From Sphingomonas sp. 28-63-12 (lineage in GTDB: Bacteria > Pseudomonadota > Alphaproteobacteria > Sphingomonadales > Sphingomonadaceae): 64,000 nucleotides of DNA. The stretch lies in the NCBI GenBank assembly GCA_002281535.1, contig NCGD01000004.1, positions 1-64,000 of the forward strand, in the 5' to 3' direction. A program made the position numbers and the translations under genes. How positions within the stretch are numbered: the first letter of the stretch is position 1; the number at the start of each line of letters is the position of its first letter. Shown here piece after piece: positions 36,108-43,870 of the stretch. Below the pieces are notes generated by a model. The model searched no databases. It worked only from the letters and a program-made list of their open reading frames with translations, and was not told where the DNA came from.

Positions 36108-36281
36108 ATGAGCGATTCCCCGCCCCGCAACCCCGCCGCCGGCGGATTTCCGATCGCCATTGGTGCCATGATCGGCGCATTTGGCGGTGCCTTTTTCGGC
36201 GAATCGACCCGCGGCCTGATCCTTGGCACGACCATCGGCATCGCGCTGGCGATCATTATCTGGCTGCGCGATCGCCGCTGA
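36108..36281 (+). CDS. Small two-helix membrane protein
   Basis: 57 residues from ATG 36108. Two hydrophobic helices (FPIAIGAMIGAFGGAFFG and GLILGTTIGIALAIIIWL) with glycine-zipper character are joined by ESTR. The basic end WLRDRR suggests a cytoplasmic C-terminus. No family recognised. The longer upstream frame begins in unrelated sequence. Confidence 0.55.
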   Translation: MSDSPPRNPAAGGFPIAIGAMIGAFGGAFFGESTRGLILGTTIGIALAIIIWLRDRR

Positions 36282-36297
36282 CGCGGCGGCACATCGT

Positions 36298-36924
36298 TTA
36301 TTTCAGCATCCGGGTAAGCCGCACGACTCGGCCGACGATATCGATTGCCGCATCGGCGGGCAGCGGCGGAAAGGCAGGGTTGTCGCTGATCACCGCGAGT
36401 GTCGCTCCGTGCCAGACCAGGCGCTTCACCGCCAGCCCGTCAGCAAGGCGGATGACATAAATGCCCCCGCGCACGCCGGGACGCGTATCCCCCCGATCGA
36501 CCAGCATGTCATCGCCATCGGCAATCGTCGGCAGCATCGAATCCCCGCGCGCGGCGATGATCGACAAACTGGCAGGCAAAACGCCCCAGCCGCGCAGGAG
36601 CGCCGGGTCGATTGCTTCGCCGCCAGCGGCACGGTCCCCATCGAGCAAGCCGCCCGGCCCGGCTGAAGCGACGGCATCGATTCGCGGGATACGCAACAAC
36701 GCGGCGGCGGCGGACACCGGCGCGCCCAACACGGCCTCGTCAACGCCAAGATAGGCAGCGAGCAGGCGCCGATCCTGTTCATGCAGCGCGCGCGGCGACC
36801 CGCGCGTCACGAATTGCTGGAGATAGGCAGCATTGCGCCCCAGCAGCCGCGACAATGCGGCGAGGCTTTCGCCGCGCGCATGTGCCAAGGCCGCCAAATC
36901 GGCGCGAACACGGGCATGATCCAT
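36298..36924 (-). CDS. LexA-like S24-family repressor with N-terminal DNA-binding region
   Basis: 208 residues; ATG 36924 directly follows a GGAG site. The N-terminus (VRADLAALAHARGESLAALS, LLGRNAAYLQQFVTRGSP) is an XRE-like helix-turn-helix; the C-terminus is a peptidase S24 domain with the Ser/Lys dyad in ARGDSMLPTI and LAVKRLVW, and a likely self-cleavage Ala-Gly in VASAGPGG. Such repressors cleave themselves when RecA is active. A palindrome (TAGGAA-TT-TTCCTA, 36941-36954) sits just upstream as a candidate operator. A transposon now occupies the promoter-distal side. Confidence 0.85.
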   Translation of the reverse strand: MDHARVRADLAALAHARGESLAALSRLLGRNAAYLQQFVTRGSPRALHEQDRRLLAAYLGVDEAVLGAPVSAAAALLRIPRIDAVASAGPGGLLDGDRAAGGEAIDPALLRGWGVLPASLSIIAARGDSMLPTIADGDDMLVDRGDTRPGVRGGIYVIRLADGLAVKRLVWHGATLAVISDNPAFPPLPADAAIDIVGRVVRLTRMLK

Positions 36925-36940
36925 CTCCAAATTCTACGCG

Positions 36941-36954
36941 TAGGAATTTTCCTA
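36941..36954. promoter_or_regulatory. Palindrome upstream of the S24 repressor, candidate operator
   Basis: TAGGAA and TTCCTA flank a 2-bp centre, 16 bp ahead of the S24 repressor start. It lies in the native intergenic region, 4 bp before the 8-bp target duplication of the transposon. An operator for the repressor itself is likely but unproven. Confidence 0.45.
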
Positions 36955-36957
36955 GAC

Positions 36958-36965
36958 AAGTTGGA
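36958..36965. repeat. Left 8-bp target-site duplication
   Basis: AAGTTGGA, repeated at 38928-38935 directly outside the right terminal inverted repeat. An 8-bp duplication is what the IS1595 family makes. Confidence 0.9.
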
Positions 36966-36978
36966 GGGAATTATATAC

Positions 36979-37170
36979 ATGACAAAGCAGAACAATGATG
37001 GTACGGGTGCCCCCGACAGGCCGGCGCTAGAGATTGAAATCACCGATGAGATGGTGAAGGCTGGTATAAAGGCGTATCAGGATTTTGAAGACGAGCCTTA
37101 TCTCGAAAGGCTAGTAGAAGAGATATTTCGTGGGATGACACTTGCGGCAAGCGCGGGTCGTCAAGGGTGA
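36979..37170 (+). CDS. Small passenger protein of the IS1595 transposon
   Basis: 63 residues (MTKQNNDGTGAPDRPALEIE, ITDEMVKAGIKAYQDFED). Its ATG lies inside the left terminal inverted repeat. The ITDEMVKAGIKAY...LVEEIFRGM pattern recurs in small alphaproteobacterial phage and mobile proteins, from general recollection; function unknown. Its last 131 bases overlap the 3' end of the HEPN-like gene on the opposite strand, so the two transcripts would be antisense to each other. Confidence 0.6.
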   Translation: MTKQNNDGTGAPDRPALEIEITDEMVKAGIKAYQDFEDEPYLERLVEEIFRGMTLAASAGRQG

Positions 37171-37753
37171 TTTCTTGTAGCCTGCCCGCTAAATTTGCGG
37201 CCTTGAAAAATAGGCGTTCAAGATCATCTGCCGTAAACTCTTTTTGGACCGGATTTTTATCTTTCACGCCCTGAGCGATGATGGTCACAGCTACATGTTT
37301 AGGCTCGATGGCGTCCCCACTTGGGCAATTGATCTGGACCCGAGTCGATAAATAGCCGTGCGCGAGAAGGTTGCGATCACCATAAATGGCTTTTGCTTCG
37401 CCAAGGATATTCACGATATAGGCTTGGATTTTCGGCGAAGATGGAAACGCCAATCGCACTTCAGCTTTGAGACGTTTCCGCATCGGTTCAAAGCCGCGCC
37501 TAACAACGGTGACGTCGCCTCCATTCGCCTCGACAAACGCAAATAATAGGCGGTTGTGCAGTTCTTCAAATGCGCCCCACTGGACAATGCAGGCCCCTAG
37601 CGGAGCAAGGAATTGCTCTGGAAAAGATGGGGCAAGCATCGGAGCTTCCGCGTATCTGCTGGCAAGGCTGACGCTTCTCAGGTGGACTGAAGTTTCATCC
37701 CCATTGTCCTCGATGATGACGGGCGTGGGAAAGTGGAATATAGAGGACGGCAT
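37040..37753 (-). CDS. HEPN-like passenger protein of the IS1595 transposon
   Basis: 237 residues from ATG 37753 (or 240 from GTG 37762). The core (IVQWGAFEELHNRLLFAFVE; then EAKAIYGDRNLLAHGYLS near residues 120-140) has the HEPN layout: a helix with W-x-x-x-E and, later, R-N-x-x-x-H. R-(N/D/H)-x-x-x-H is the catalytic motif of HEPN ribonucleases found in toxins and phage-defence effectors. Its start codon overlaps that of the divergent 46-residue ORF. The N- and C-terminal extensions are unrecognised. Assignment is by motif only. Confidence 0.6.
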   Translation of the reverse strand: MPSSIFHFPTPVIIEDNGDETSVHLRSVSLASRYAEAPMLAPSFPEQFLAPLGACIVQWGAFEELHNRLLFAFVEANGGDVTVVRRGFEPMRKRLKAEVRLAFPSSPKIQAYIVNILGEAKAIYGDRNLLAHGYLSTRVQINCPSGDAIEPKHVAVTIIAQGVKDKNPVQKEFTADDLERLFFKAANLAGRLQEITLDDPRLPQVSSHEISLLLAFRDKARLQNPDTPLYQPSPSHR

Positions 37754-37892
37754 GACAAACACCGATCAACAGCAAGAAGATGACGTGCTCAAGCGTATGC
37801 TGAGCACGCCACCAAAGCCGCATGATTCCGGTAAGGAGTCAACTAAGCGGGAAGCGCGCCAGCGGCCTAAGCCTTCCGGCGACGCCTCCTAA
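37752..37892 (+). CDS. Small passenger ORF next to the HEPN-like gene
   Basis: 46 residues (MTNTDQQQEDDVLKRMLST...), with an AGAGGA ribosome-binding site at 37742-37747. Charged and proline-rich (KPHDSGKESTKREARQRPKP), probably disordered. Its start codon overlaps that of the divergent HEPN-like gene at the palindrome CATG. It ends 24 bp before the transposase stop. The VLKRMLSTPPKPH stretch looks familiar from small ORFs in mobile DNA; I assign no function. Confidence 0.55.
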   Translation: MTNTDQQQEDDVLKRMLSTPPKPHDSGKESTKREARQRPKPSGDAS

Positions 37893-37915
37893 CGCGCCCT
37901 ACAGGGGCAAGTCCC

Positions 37916-38878
37916 TTAAACGAGTGCGTTACCAGTCCGCCGATAGGTCAGGCGCTTCCCAGCGATCCCCATAAGGGCGATATCGGCGCGCTGGGCGTCC
38001 TCTACGCCGTTCGCTGAACGGTGCGTGTAGCGGAAGTCAAACTCGCGAAGGTAGCGCTGCAAGTGCTGTTCGCCGCAATGCTGATAGACGCCCTTCATTC
38101 CGCGCTTGAACACCGAGAAAAAGCCCTCAATCGTATTCGTATGCAGGTGCGGCTTGTCGCGGTTGACGTATTCTTCCTTGCCATGGTTCACGGTGCCGTG
38201 GCCCGAGAAATTCCAGCCAAGCCCTTTGTAGATGATATGCTCGTCGGTCATCAGGAAGGCTTCCGGCGAGACATTGGCGGCAAGGATTGGGCCGATGCTG
38301 AACTGTGAGACCAAGCCGACGCGAAAGCTGCGAGCGGCGCCAGTGTTGCGATCGACGAGCGAGACAACCTTCATCTTGTGCTGGAAACCGCCACGACCGC
38401 GCTCTTTGCCCTTCTTGTTGCCGATGTAGGTTTCGTCGGCCTCCACAACGCCGCCATCACCGCCCATAGGGCCGGTCTGGACGTCTATCATCGCTTCACG
38501 AATGCGATGCGCCATGAACCAGGCAGTCTTGTAGGTCACACCGAGCATACGGTGCAGCTGGTGCGCGGAAATACCCTTCTTGCTGGCGACCATCAGGTGA
38601 TTGGCGAGCAGCCACTTGTGAAGCGGCACCTTGCTGTCCTCGAACACTGTGCCGACCGTCACCGTGAACTGCTTACGGCAATCATTGCACTGGACGAGGC
38701 CCTTGCGGATCGCGCCTTCAGGATGCGCCTTTGATGGACGCCCGCGCTGATCAGGCAAACGCTTCGCGTTGAGCGAGCGGCAATGCGGGCAAACCGGACC
38801 ATGCGGCCAGTGCAGGGCTTCAAGATGCTCGCGGGCTGCATCTGCGTCGGTGAAGCGAGGGGCGGTGATGTTCGTCAT
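37916..38878 (-). CDS. IS1595-family (ISXO2-like) transposase
   Basis: 320 residues. The N-terminus has a zinc ribbon (CPHCRSLNAKR and VQCNDCRKQFTVTVGTVFE), the central part an ISXO2-like DDE/DDN nuclease with VVEADETYIGNKKG (first Asp), FLMTDEHIIYKG (second Asp) and HLHTNTIEGFFSVFKRGMKG (Asn/Glu region), ending FDFRYTHR. It catalyses cut-and-paste insertion with an 8-bp duplication. Its ATG lies 26 bp inside the right end. Complete and apparently functional. Confidence 0.95.
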   Translation of the reverse strand: MTNITAPRFTDADAAREHLEALHWPHGPVCPHCRSLNAKRLPDQRGRPSKAHPEGAIRKGLVQCNDCRKQFTVTVGTVFEDSKVPLHKWLLANHLMVASKKGISAHQLHRMLGVTYKTAWFMAHRIREAMIDVQTGPMGGDGGVVEADETYIGNKKGKERGRGGFQHKMKVVSLVDRNTGAARSFRVGLVSQFSIGPILAANVSPEAFLMTDEHIIYKGLGWNFSGHGTVNHGKEEYVNRDKPHLHTNTIEGFFSVFKRGMKGVYQHCGEQHLQRYLREFDFRYTHRSANGVEDAQRADIALMGIAGKRLTYRRTGNALV

Positions 38879-38927
38879 GCGGATTATATGCCCGCATCAC
38901 GGTTGCTTTGTCAAGTATATAATTCCC

Positions 38928-38935
38928 AAGTTGGA
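38928..38935. repeat. Right 8-bp target-site duplication
   Basis: AAGTTGGA, identical to 36958-36965, immediately outside the right inverted repeat. Confidence 0.9.
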
Positions 38936-38982
38936 AATGACGGAACAAAAAAGGAACATCATCAAGGACTCGGGAGAATTTC

Positions 38983-39171
38983 ATGTCGGTACTGTGGAAG
39001 ATCGAGCAGTTCCTGCGCGAATCGGCGATGCCGCCGACCAAATTTGGCCGGCTTGCCGTCAATGACCCGCGACTAGTGGAGGACATGCGTCGTGGCCGCG
39101 AGCCGCGCCCGGCCACTGCAGCGCGGATCGAGGCCATCATCGCCGACTTGGCAGACGGGGCAAGGCGATGA
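38983..39171 (+). CDS. Small DNA-binding-like protein, former neighbour of the S24 repressor
   Basis: 62 residues (MSVLWKIEQFLRESAMPPTK), with GGGAGA ahead of the start. The layout (helix, P-x-x-F-G-x-L-A-V-N-D-P-R-L-V-E-D, then helix) suggests a HTH-like protein, reading FGRLAVNDPRLVEDMRRG as the recognition region. It overlaps the next gene by ATGA. Before the transposon inserted it would have diverged from the S24 repressor with only a short shared intergenic region. Confidence 0.65.
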   Translation: MSVLWKIEQFLRESAMPPTKFGRLAVNDPRLVEDMRRGREPRPATAARIEAIIADLADGARR

Positions 39172-39482
39172 GCCGTGGCCCCGATATCGGTACCGCCCTC
39201 ATCCGCGCGATCGGCCGCCACGCTGGGGATGCGGGGTGCGCGATCGAAATCGTGTCGGCAGACTGGGATCACTGGGCCAGCGCGACCTTTGCCGGTGCCC
39301 GGCACCAGATCACGCTTGCCGCCGAAGCATGCCCGGCAATCACGGGCTGGCTTGGCGGGTTGGCCGAGGCCGAGTTCGACATCAGCGGGCATCTCGTCGC
39401 CGATTTGGCGGTTACGGCCGTGCGTCGCAGTGGCGGACGGATCGAAGCCGCTCTGGAAGTGCTGACGGTCGAAGTCAGGTAA
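39168..39482 (+). CDS. Conserved hypothetical protein coupled to the preceding gene
   Basis: 104 residues (MSRGPDIGTALIRAIGRHAG...), mixed alpha/beta: VSADWDHWASATFAGARHQIT and FDISGHLVADLAVTAVRR. No motif recognised. It is translationally coupled (ATGA) to the gene at 38983 and converges with the next gene with no spacer. Confidence 0.65.
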   Translation: MSRGPDIGTALIRAIGRHAGDAGCAIEIVSADWDHWASATFAGARHQITLAAEACPAITGWLGGLAEAEFDISGHLVADLAVTAVRRSGGRIEAALEVLTVEVR

Positions 39483-40346
39483 TCAGGCGCGCGTGGCCAT
39501 CCGCCGCAGCGTGCCCAGCGTTTCCTGCAAGCCGTCGTCGCGCTTGGCCGACGCGCCGGCCGGCATCGGCACGCGATCGGCGCGGTGGGTGACGCCGCGC
39601 TCTAAGCGCTCAAGCAACGCGGCAATCGTCGCCTGGGTGTCTCGCGGATCGCGCGGCGGGCGTGGCTGCGGGGCGGGCGCGGGGGCCTCTCCCTGCACCG
39701 GGCGCACCATCGGTGTCAGTTCGAATGTTTCGAAACGCTCGGTCGGCTCGAAGATCTGCGGCCTTGGCGATTCGATGCTGGCCGCTGCCGGAACGGGATC
39801 GGCCCGTGGCGGGATGGCGCCGGGATCAAAGGCGGATAGTGGCAGGTCAAGATCGATCGGCAGGTCACGCGATTCGCGCGGAGCTGGCGCCGCGGCCGGC
39901 GCGTCCCCCGCCGTGAGATGCCGCGCCCTGACCTCGAGAAACGGGGTACCCAGATCGCGATTGGCAAAGACCGGGCGACGCGACGGGGCGTCTGGATGCG
40001 CATCGGCGCGGCGCAGCACGGGTGCGCCCTCCTCATCGGTGATCGTGTCAGCAACGGCCTCGTTGCCGACCATGATCGTGCGTGAGCCGACGATCAGAAA
40101 CAGCGCGAACCAGACGAGCAGCGCAACACTGCCCCCGCCGATCAGGATTAGCACGATCCGCGCGGTCAGCCCAAGCGGGGGTTCAGCGGCGGCGACAACT
40201 GCAGCAATGCCGCTGCGCAGGACCAGCCGGCCAAGCATATCCGCCGGCACCAGCGCAAAAATCGCGGCGGTGACGATACCGACCAGCGCCCCGGCAAGCG
40301 GGGCAACGGGCAGGATCAGACGTTGACGACTGGGTTTCGCGACCAT
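39483..40346 (-). CDS. Hypothetical membrane-anchored protein
   Basis: 287 residues. The N-terminus carries three hydrophobic segments (residues 12-35, 40-60 and 62-88, for example ARIVLILIGGGSVALLVWF). The rest is a long, proline- and arginine-rich, probably disordered cytoplasmic or periplasmic region (for example PAPQPRPPRDPRDTQATI), ending in a helix with TLGTLRRMATRA. It overlaps the next gene (glycosyltransferase) by 31 bp at its start. No family recognised. Confidence 0.6.
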   Translation of the reverse strand: MVAKPSRQRLILPVAPLAGALVGIVTAAIFALVPADMLGRLVLRSGIAAVVAAAEPPLGLTARIVLILIGGGSVALLVWFALFLIVGSRTIMVGNEAVADTITDEEGAPVLRRADAHPDAPSRRPVFANRDLGTPFLEVRARHLTAGDAPAAAPAPRESRDLPIDLDLPLSAFDPGAIPPRADPVPAAASIESPRPQIFEPTERFETFELTPMVRPVQGEAPAPAPQPRPPRDPRDTQATIAALLERLERGVTHRADRVPMPAGASAKRDDGLQETLGTLRRMATRA

Positions 40347-41557
40347 GGCGCCAATCTATCGGCGGATTCGATTAGCTTTTGGTAAACAGGGCCATAACGC
40401 GCGACATTATTTGCCCAGTTGCGCTCTGCCTCGACAAAGGCGCGCCCGCGTTCGCGCCGCGCCGGCCAGCTCTCGCGATCGGCGAACAGGCCTGCGATCG
40501 CGCGGGCCATCGCCTTGGGGTCATCTGGGGGAAACAGGGTGCCGGTATCGCGATCCCGGATCAGCTCGCGGTGGCCGCCAACGTCAGACGCCGCGACCAG
40601 CCGGCGCTGCGCCATCGCTTCGAGCGGCTTGAGGGGCGTGACCAGATCAGTCAGCCGCATCCGCTTGCGCGGATAAACCAGGACGTCGATCACGCTGTAA
40701 TAGCGTTCGACCTGTTCGTGGGGCACCCGGCCAATGAAATGGATGTGCGCGGCAACCTCGCTGGCCGCCGCCTGTGCCCGCAGTGCGGCGTCGCACGGAC
40801 CGCCGCCGACCAGCACCAGCTTCATCCGTGGGCGCGATGCGACCAGCCTGGGCATGGCGGCGATCAGATCATCCAAGCCCTCATAATCGTAAAAGCTGCC
40901 GATAAAGCCGATGACTTCGTCACCGACGATGCCGAGTTCCGTTGCCAGCGCCGCGTCAAACGGCAGTGGCTTGCCGAACAAGGTGAGGTCGACGCCATTG
41001 GGCGAAATCATGATTCGCTGCGGATTGACGCCACGCGCAACAAGATCGCTACGCAGCCCTTCACAGATCACCGCCACGGCATCGACCTTGCCGACCATCC
41101 GGGTTTCCAGCGCCCGCGTTGCCCGATAACGCCATGATCCCTGGGTACCGGTGCCATTGCCGACGGCGGCGTCCTCCCAAAAGGCGCGAATTTCGTAGAG
41201 TAGCGGCACATGATAGCGTCGGCTGGCACGGTATGCGGCCATTGCATCGAGCACCGGCGAATGGGCGTGGAGGATATCGGGCTGAAATTGCTTGATGACC
41301 TGGCCGATCCGGCGAGCAAAGGCGCCGATCTCGCGCAGTTCACCGAACGGGCTGATCCAGGGCCGGGGCGCGAGGGTGCGGTAGAAATCGATCCCGTCGA
41401 TCCGTTCATCGCCAAGTGTGCCATCGCCGTGGCGCGGGCCGGTGACCGCCGCGACCTGCCAGCCATGCGCAATCTGCGCCTTTAAAATCGCCCGGCTGCG
41501 AAAGGTATAGCCGCTCTGCAGCGGCAGGCCATGATCGAGAAGATGAAGAATGCGCAT
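40316..41557 (-). CDS. Exosortase-A-associated glycosyltransferase (GT4-like)
   Basis: 413 residues from MRILHLLDHGLPLQSGYTFR. The N-terminus (HLLDHGLPLQSGYTFRSR) matches the PEP-CTERM/exosortase-A-associated glycosyltransferase family. The donor domain carries MISPNGVDLTLF, IGFIGSFYDYEGLDDLI and the ELIRDRDTGTLFPPDDPK motif of GT-B retaining enzymes. It probably adds a sugar to a nascent surface glycan. No exosortase gene is in the window, so the EpsH-type locus may lie elsewhere. ATG 41557 chosen over 41566 by family convention. Confidence 0.8.
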   Translation of the reverse strand: MRILHLLDHGLPLQSGYTFRSRAILKAQIAHGWQVAAVTGPRHGDGTLGDERIDGIDFYRTLAPRPWISPFGELREIGAFARRIGQVIKQFQPDILHAHSPVLDAMAAYRASRRYHVPLLYEIRAFWEDAAVGNGTGTQGSWRYRATRALETRMVGKVDAVAVICEGLRSDLVARGVNPQRIMISPNGVDLTLFGKPLPFDAALATELGIVGDEVIGFIGSFYDYEGLDDLIAAMPRLVASRPRMKLVLVGGGPCDAALRAQAAASEVAAHIHFIGRVPHEQVERYYSVIDVLVYPRKRMRLTDLVTPLKPLEAMAQRRLVAASDVGGHRELIRDRDTGTLFPPDDPKAMARAIAGLFADRESWPARRERGRAFVEAERNWANNVARYGPVYQKLIESADRLAPWSRNPVVNV

Positions 41558-41664
41558 CGTCCGCATGGCTTGCCACAGCAGTGTTTAACGCCGCGTCAAC
41601 TGACACGGGCGTATTGCATCGCCTGCGCCACTGCGCACCGTCACAGGCAGGCAAGGCAAAGGGC

Positions 41665-41790
41665 ATGATCGACAATTTCGCGCTCGGGCTGACGCATGGG
41701 CTGATGATGCTGGCAGCGCTGCTGCTGTTGCGCCGGCCCGATCTCGATCGCGAGGCCCCCGCCCGGCCGGAGGAGCCGCCGGTTGCGTGA
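41665..41790 (+). CDS. 41-residue single-span micropeptide
   Basis: MIDNFALGLTHGLMMLAALLLLRR followed by a charged, proline-rich tail (DREAPARPEEPPVA). One hydrophobic helix, then RR, suggests a cytoplasmic C-terminus. The stop overlaps the start of the O-glycosylation ligase by 8 bases, so it may be translationally coupled to it. The conserved pairing is inferred from position only. Confidence 0.5.
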   Translation: MIDNFALGLTHGLMMLAALLLLRRPDLDREAPARPEEPPVA

Positions 41791-43171
41791 TCTCGCCTTC
41801 ATCGCCTTTCTGCTCGCGCTGTTCGGGTTCGGCTTTCGCCGCCCGTTCCTGTTCGTGCTGACCTATGTCTATATCGACATCGTTTCCCCCCAGCGGCTGA
41901 CCTATTTGCTGCTCAACAGCGTGCCGATTTCGCTGATCGCGGTGGTTGCAGCGGTCGGGTCATGGATGCTGTTCGACGACAAGCGCGACACGCGAATCGC
42001 GCCGCGCCAATTATTGCTGCTGCTGCTGCTCGTCTATTGCGCGATCACGACGCGCTATGCCGATTTCCCAATCGAGGCGCTGGAGAAATGGGATTGGGTC
42101 TGGAAGGCGCTCGCCTTTGCGATCTTCCTGCCGCTGACCTTGCGCACCAGGCTTCGGATCGAAGCGCTGCTGCTGTTCATGATCCTGTCGGCGGGTTCGA
42201 TCATCATCGTCGGCGGGGTCAAGACGCTGGCATCGGGCGGGGGCTATGGCGAGCTCAACCTGATGGTCTCAAACAATAGCGGCCTGTACGAAGGCAGCAT
42301 CATCTCCACGGTCGCCGTCTGCATCGTGCCACTGGTGCTGTGGTTTGCCGCGCATGGCACGATCTTCAAGCCCGACTGGAAGGTGAAGACCTTCTGCTAT
42401 GCGCTGGCCTTTTCGTGTCTGCTGATTCCGGTTGGCACCTCGGCCAGGACCGGGCTGGTCTGCATCGGGCTGCTGGCACTGCTGATGCTGCGCAATGCCA
42501 AGCGGCGGCTATTGTATCTGGCGCTGATGGCCGCCGTTCCGGTCGTCACGCTGCCCTTCCTGCCCGAATCCTTCCTGGAGCGGATGCAGACGATCCAGAA
42601 CCACCAGGCCGACACATCGGCTTCCACCCGGGTCGCGGTGTGGAAATGGACGATCGACTATGCCAAAACTCATCCGTTCGGCGGCGGGTTCGAAGCCTAT
42701 CGCCAGAACCATGTCCGCTTCGAGACGATCAAGGTGGAGGGATCGGGGAACAACACCGCGCTCGTCCGGACGCCCGAGGAAGATCACGCCCGGGCCTATC
42801 ACAGCAGCTATTTCGAGATGCTGGGCGAACAAGGCTATCCCGGCCTCGCGCTGTGGCTGATCATCAACATCATCGGCATCGTGCGGATGGAAGTGCTCCG
42901 CCAGCGATATCGGAAGGCCGGCACCGAACAGGCCTGGGTGATGCCGCTGGCGAGCGCATTGCAAAACGCCCATATCGTCTATCTGCTGGGCGCGGCCTTT
43001 GTCGGCATCGCCTTCCAGCCCTTTATCTACATGCTGCTCGGCGCGCAGATCGGACTCGACACTTATCTGGCGCGTCGCCGCAGCGAAGCGGGCTGGAGAC
43101 CCTTTCGCAAGGCGCCGACTCAACCGCGATCACCGGCGAGCCCGGTCGCTGCCGGTCACCCGGCTCGCTAG
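41783..43171 (+). CDS. O-glycosylation ligase / Wzy-like, exosortase-A-associated
   Basis: 462 residues from a TTG start. About 10-12 hydrophobic segments; the opening MRDLAFIAFLLALFGFGFRRPF and YVYIDIVSPQRL are typical of the exosortase-A-associated putative O-glycosylation ligase family. The periplasmic loop carries HPFGGGFEAYRQNHVRFE, then HSSYFEMLGEQGYPGLALWL, the Wzy/WaaL-type signature region. It is coupled to the upstream micropeptide and points away from the glycosyltransferase. It probably links or polymerises a surface glycan. Confidence 0.82.
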   Translation: MRDLAFIAFLLALFGFGFRRPFLFVLTYVYIDIVSPQRLTYLLLNSVPISLIAVVAAVGSWMLFDDKRDTRIAPRQLLLLLLLVYCAITTRYADFPIEALEKWDWVWKALAFAIFLPLTLRTRLRIEALLLFMILSAGSIIIVGGVKTLASGGGYGELNLMVSNNSGLYEGSIISTVAVCIVPLVLWFAAHGTIFKPDWKVKTFCYALAFSCLLIPVGTSARTGLVCIGLLALLMLRNAKRRLLYLALMAAVPVVTLPFLPESFLERMQTIQNHQADTSASTRVAVWKWTIDYAKTHPFGGGFEAYRQNHVRFETIKVEGSGNNTALVRTPEEDHARAYHSSYFEMLGEQGYPGLALWLIINIIGIVRMEVLRQRYRKAGTEQAWVMPLASALQNAHIVYLLGAAFVGIAFQPFIYMLLGAQIGLDTYLARRRSEAGWRPFRKAPTQPRSPASPVAAGHPAR

Positions 43172-43722
43172 GCTGACTCGCTAACCTGTTCGTTGATCGC
43201 TTCGATCAATGCCGCATTGAACGCGGGCAGATCATCGGGATTGCGGCTGGTGATCAGATTGCCGTCGATCACCACCGCCGCGTCAACCACCTCGGCACCG
43301 GCATTTTCAAGATCGGTGTGCAGGGATGGCCAGCTCGCCAAGCGCCGGCCATCGACGACATCCGCCTCGATCAGCAGCCATGGCGCGTGGCAGATCGCTG
43401 CCACCGTCTTGTCGTCGTCGAAAAAGGCCTGGATGATCGCGATCGCTTTGGGCTGCAGGCGCATCGTATCTGGATTGGCGACCCCGCCGGGCAGCACCAG
43501 GGCATCATAATCATTGGCGTCGACATCGTGCAGCATCAAATCCGGCGTAATCGTTTCGGCCTTTTCATCGTGCTTCATGCCCTGGATCGGATCGGTGCCG
43601 ATCGACGCCAGGGTAACATGCGCGCCGGCGTCGATCAGCGCCTCGCGCGGGCTGAACAGTTCGGACTGCTCGAAACCGTCAGTGGCCAGAAAGAGAACGC
43701 GGGCGTTGGTGATATCGGACAT
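43168..43722 (-). CDS. PfpI/DJ-1 family protein (YhbO-like protease/deglycase)
   Basis: 184 residues from ATG 43722 with a GGAGG site. The nucleophile elbow IAAICHAPWLLIEA contains the catalytic cysteine and GGVANPDTMRL is the oxyanion region. LVPGGVANP and ARVLFLATDGFEQSE match PfpI/DJ-1. Family members remove glyoxal-type damage or act as peptidases. It stands alone on the minus strand and overlaps the ligase by 4 bases at the 3' end. Confidence 0.88.
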   Translation of the reverse strand: MSDITNARVLFLATDGFEQSELFSPREALIDAGAHVTLASIGTDPIQGMKHDEKAETITPDLMLHDVDANDYDALVLPGGVANPDTMRLQPKAIAIIQAFFDDDKTVAAICHAPWLLIEADVVDGRRLASWPSLHTDLENAGAEVVDAAVVIDGNLITSRNPDDLPAFNAALIEAINEQVSESA

Positions 43723-43870
43723 AAGAACCTCCACTGCATGTCTGCCATCAACCCGTAATCGCCGAAGCTGTTCCGGAACGAAGCGACCAGCCGATCATTG
43801 ATAAGGCGCCATGAACGCGATACCGACGCCATCCGGTCGCGCCCGCCTCCCCCTTCGGCTGGTCACTGTG

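Larger units (their letters stand above)
36966..38927. mobile_element. IS1595-family transposon with passenger genes
   Basis: 1962 bp. Terminal inverted repeats begin GGGAATTATATAC and continue TGACAAAGCA with one mismatch over the first 24 bases (36966-36989 and 38904-38927). The 8-bp duplication AAGTTGGA flanks it. It encodes an ISXO2-like transposase (minus strand) and at least three passenger ORFs, one HEPN-like. Insertion between an S24 repressor and the gene at 38983 split a compact divergent region. The perfect duplication and near-perfect ends indicate a recent arrival. Confidence 0.92.

Noticed and set aside
36781-37170. 129-codon frame crossing the transposon left end
   Set aside because: Its first half is the shadow of the S24 repressor; only the part from 36979, within the transposon, is protein-like.
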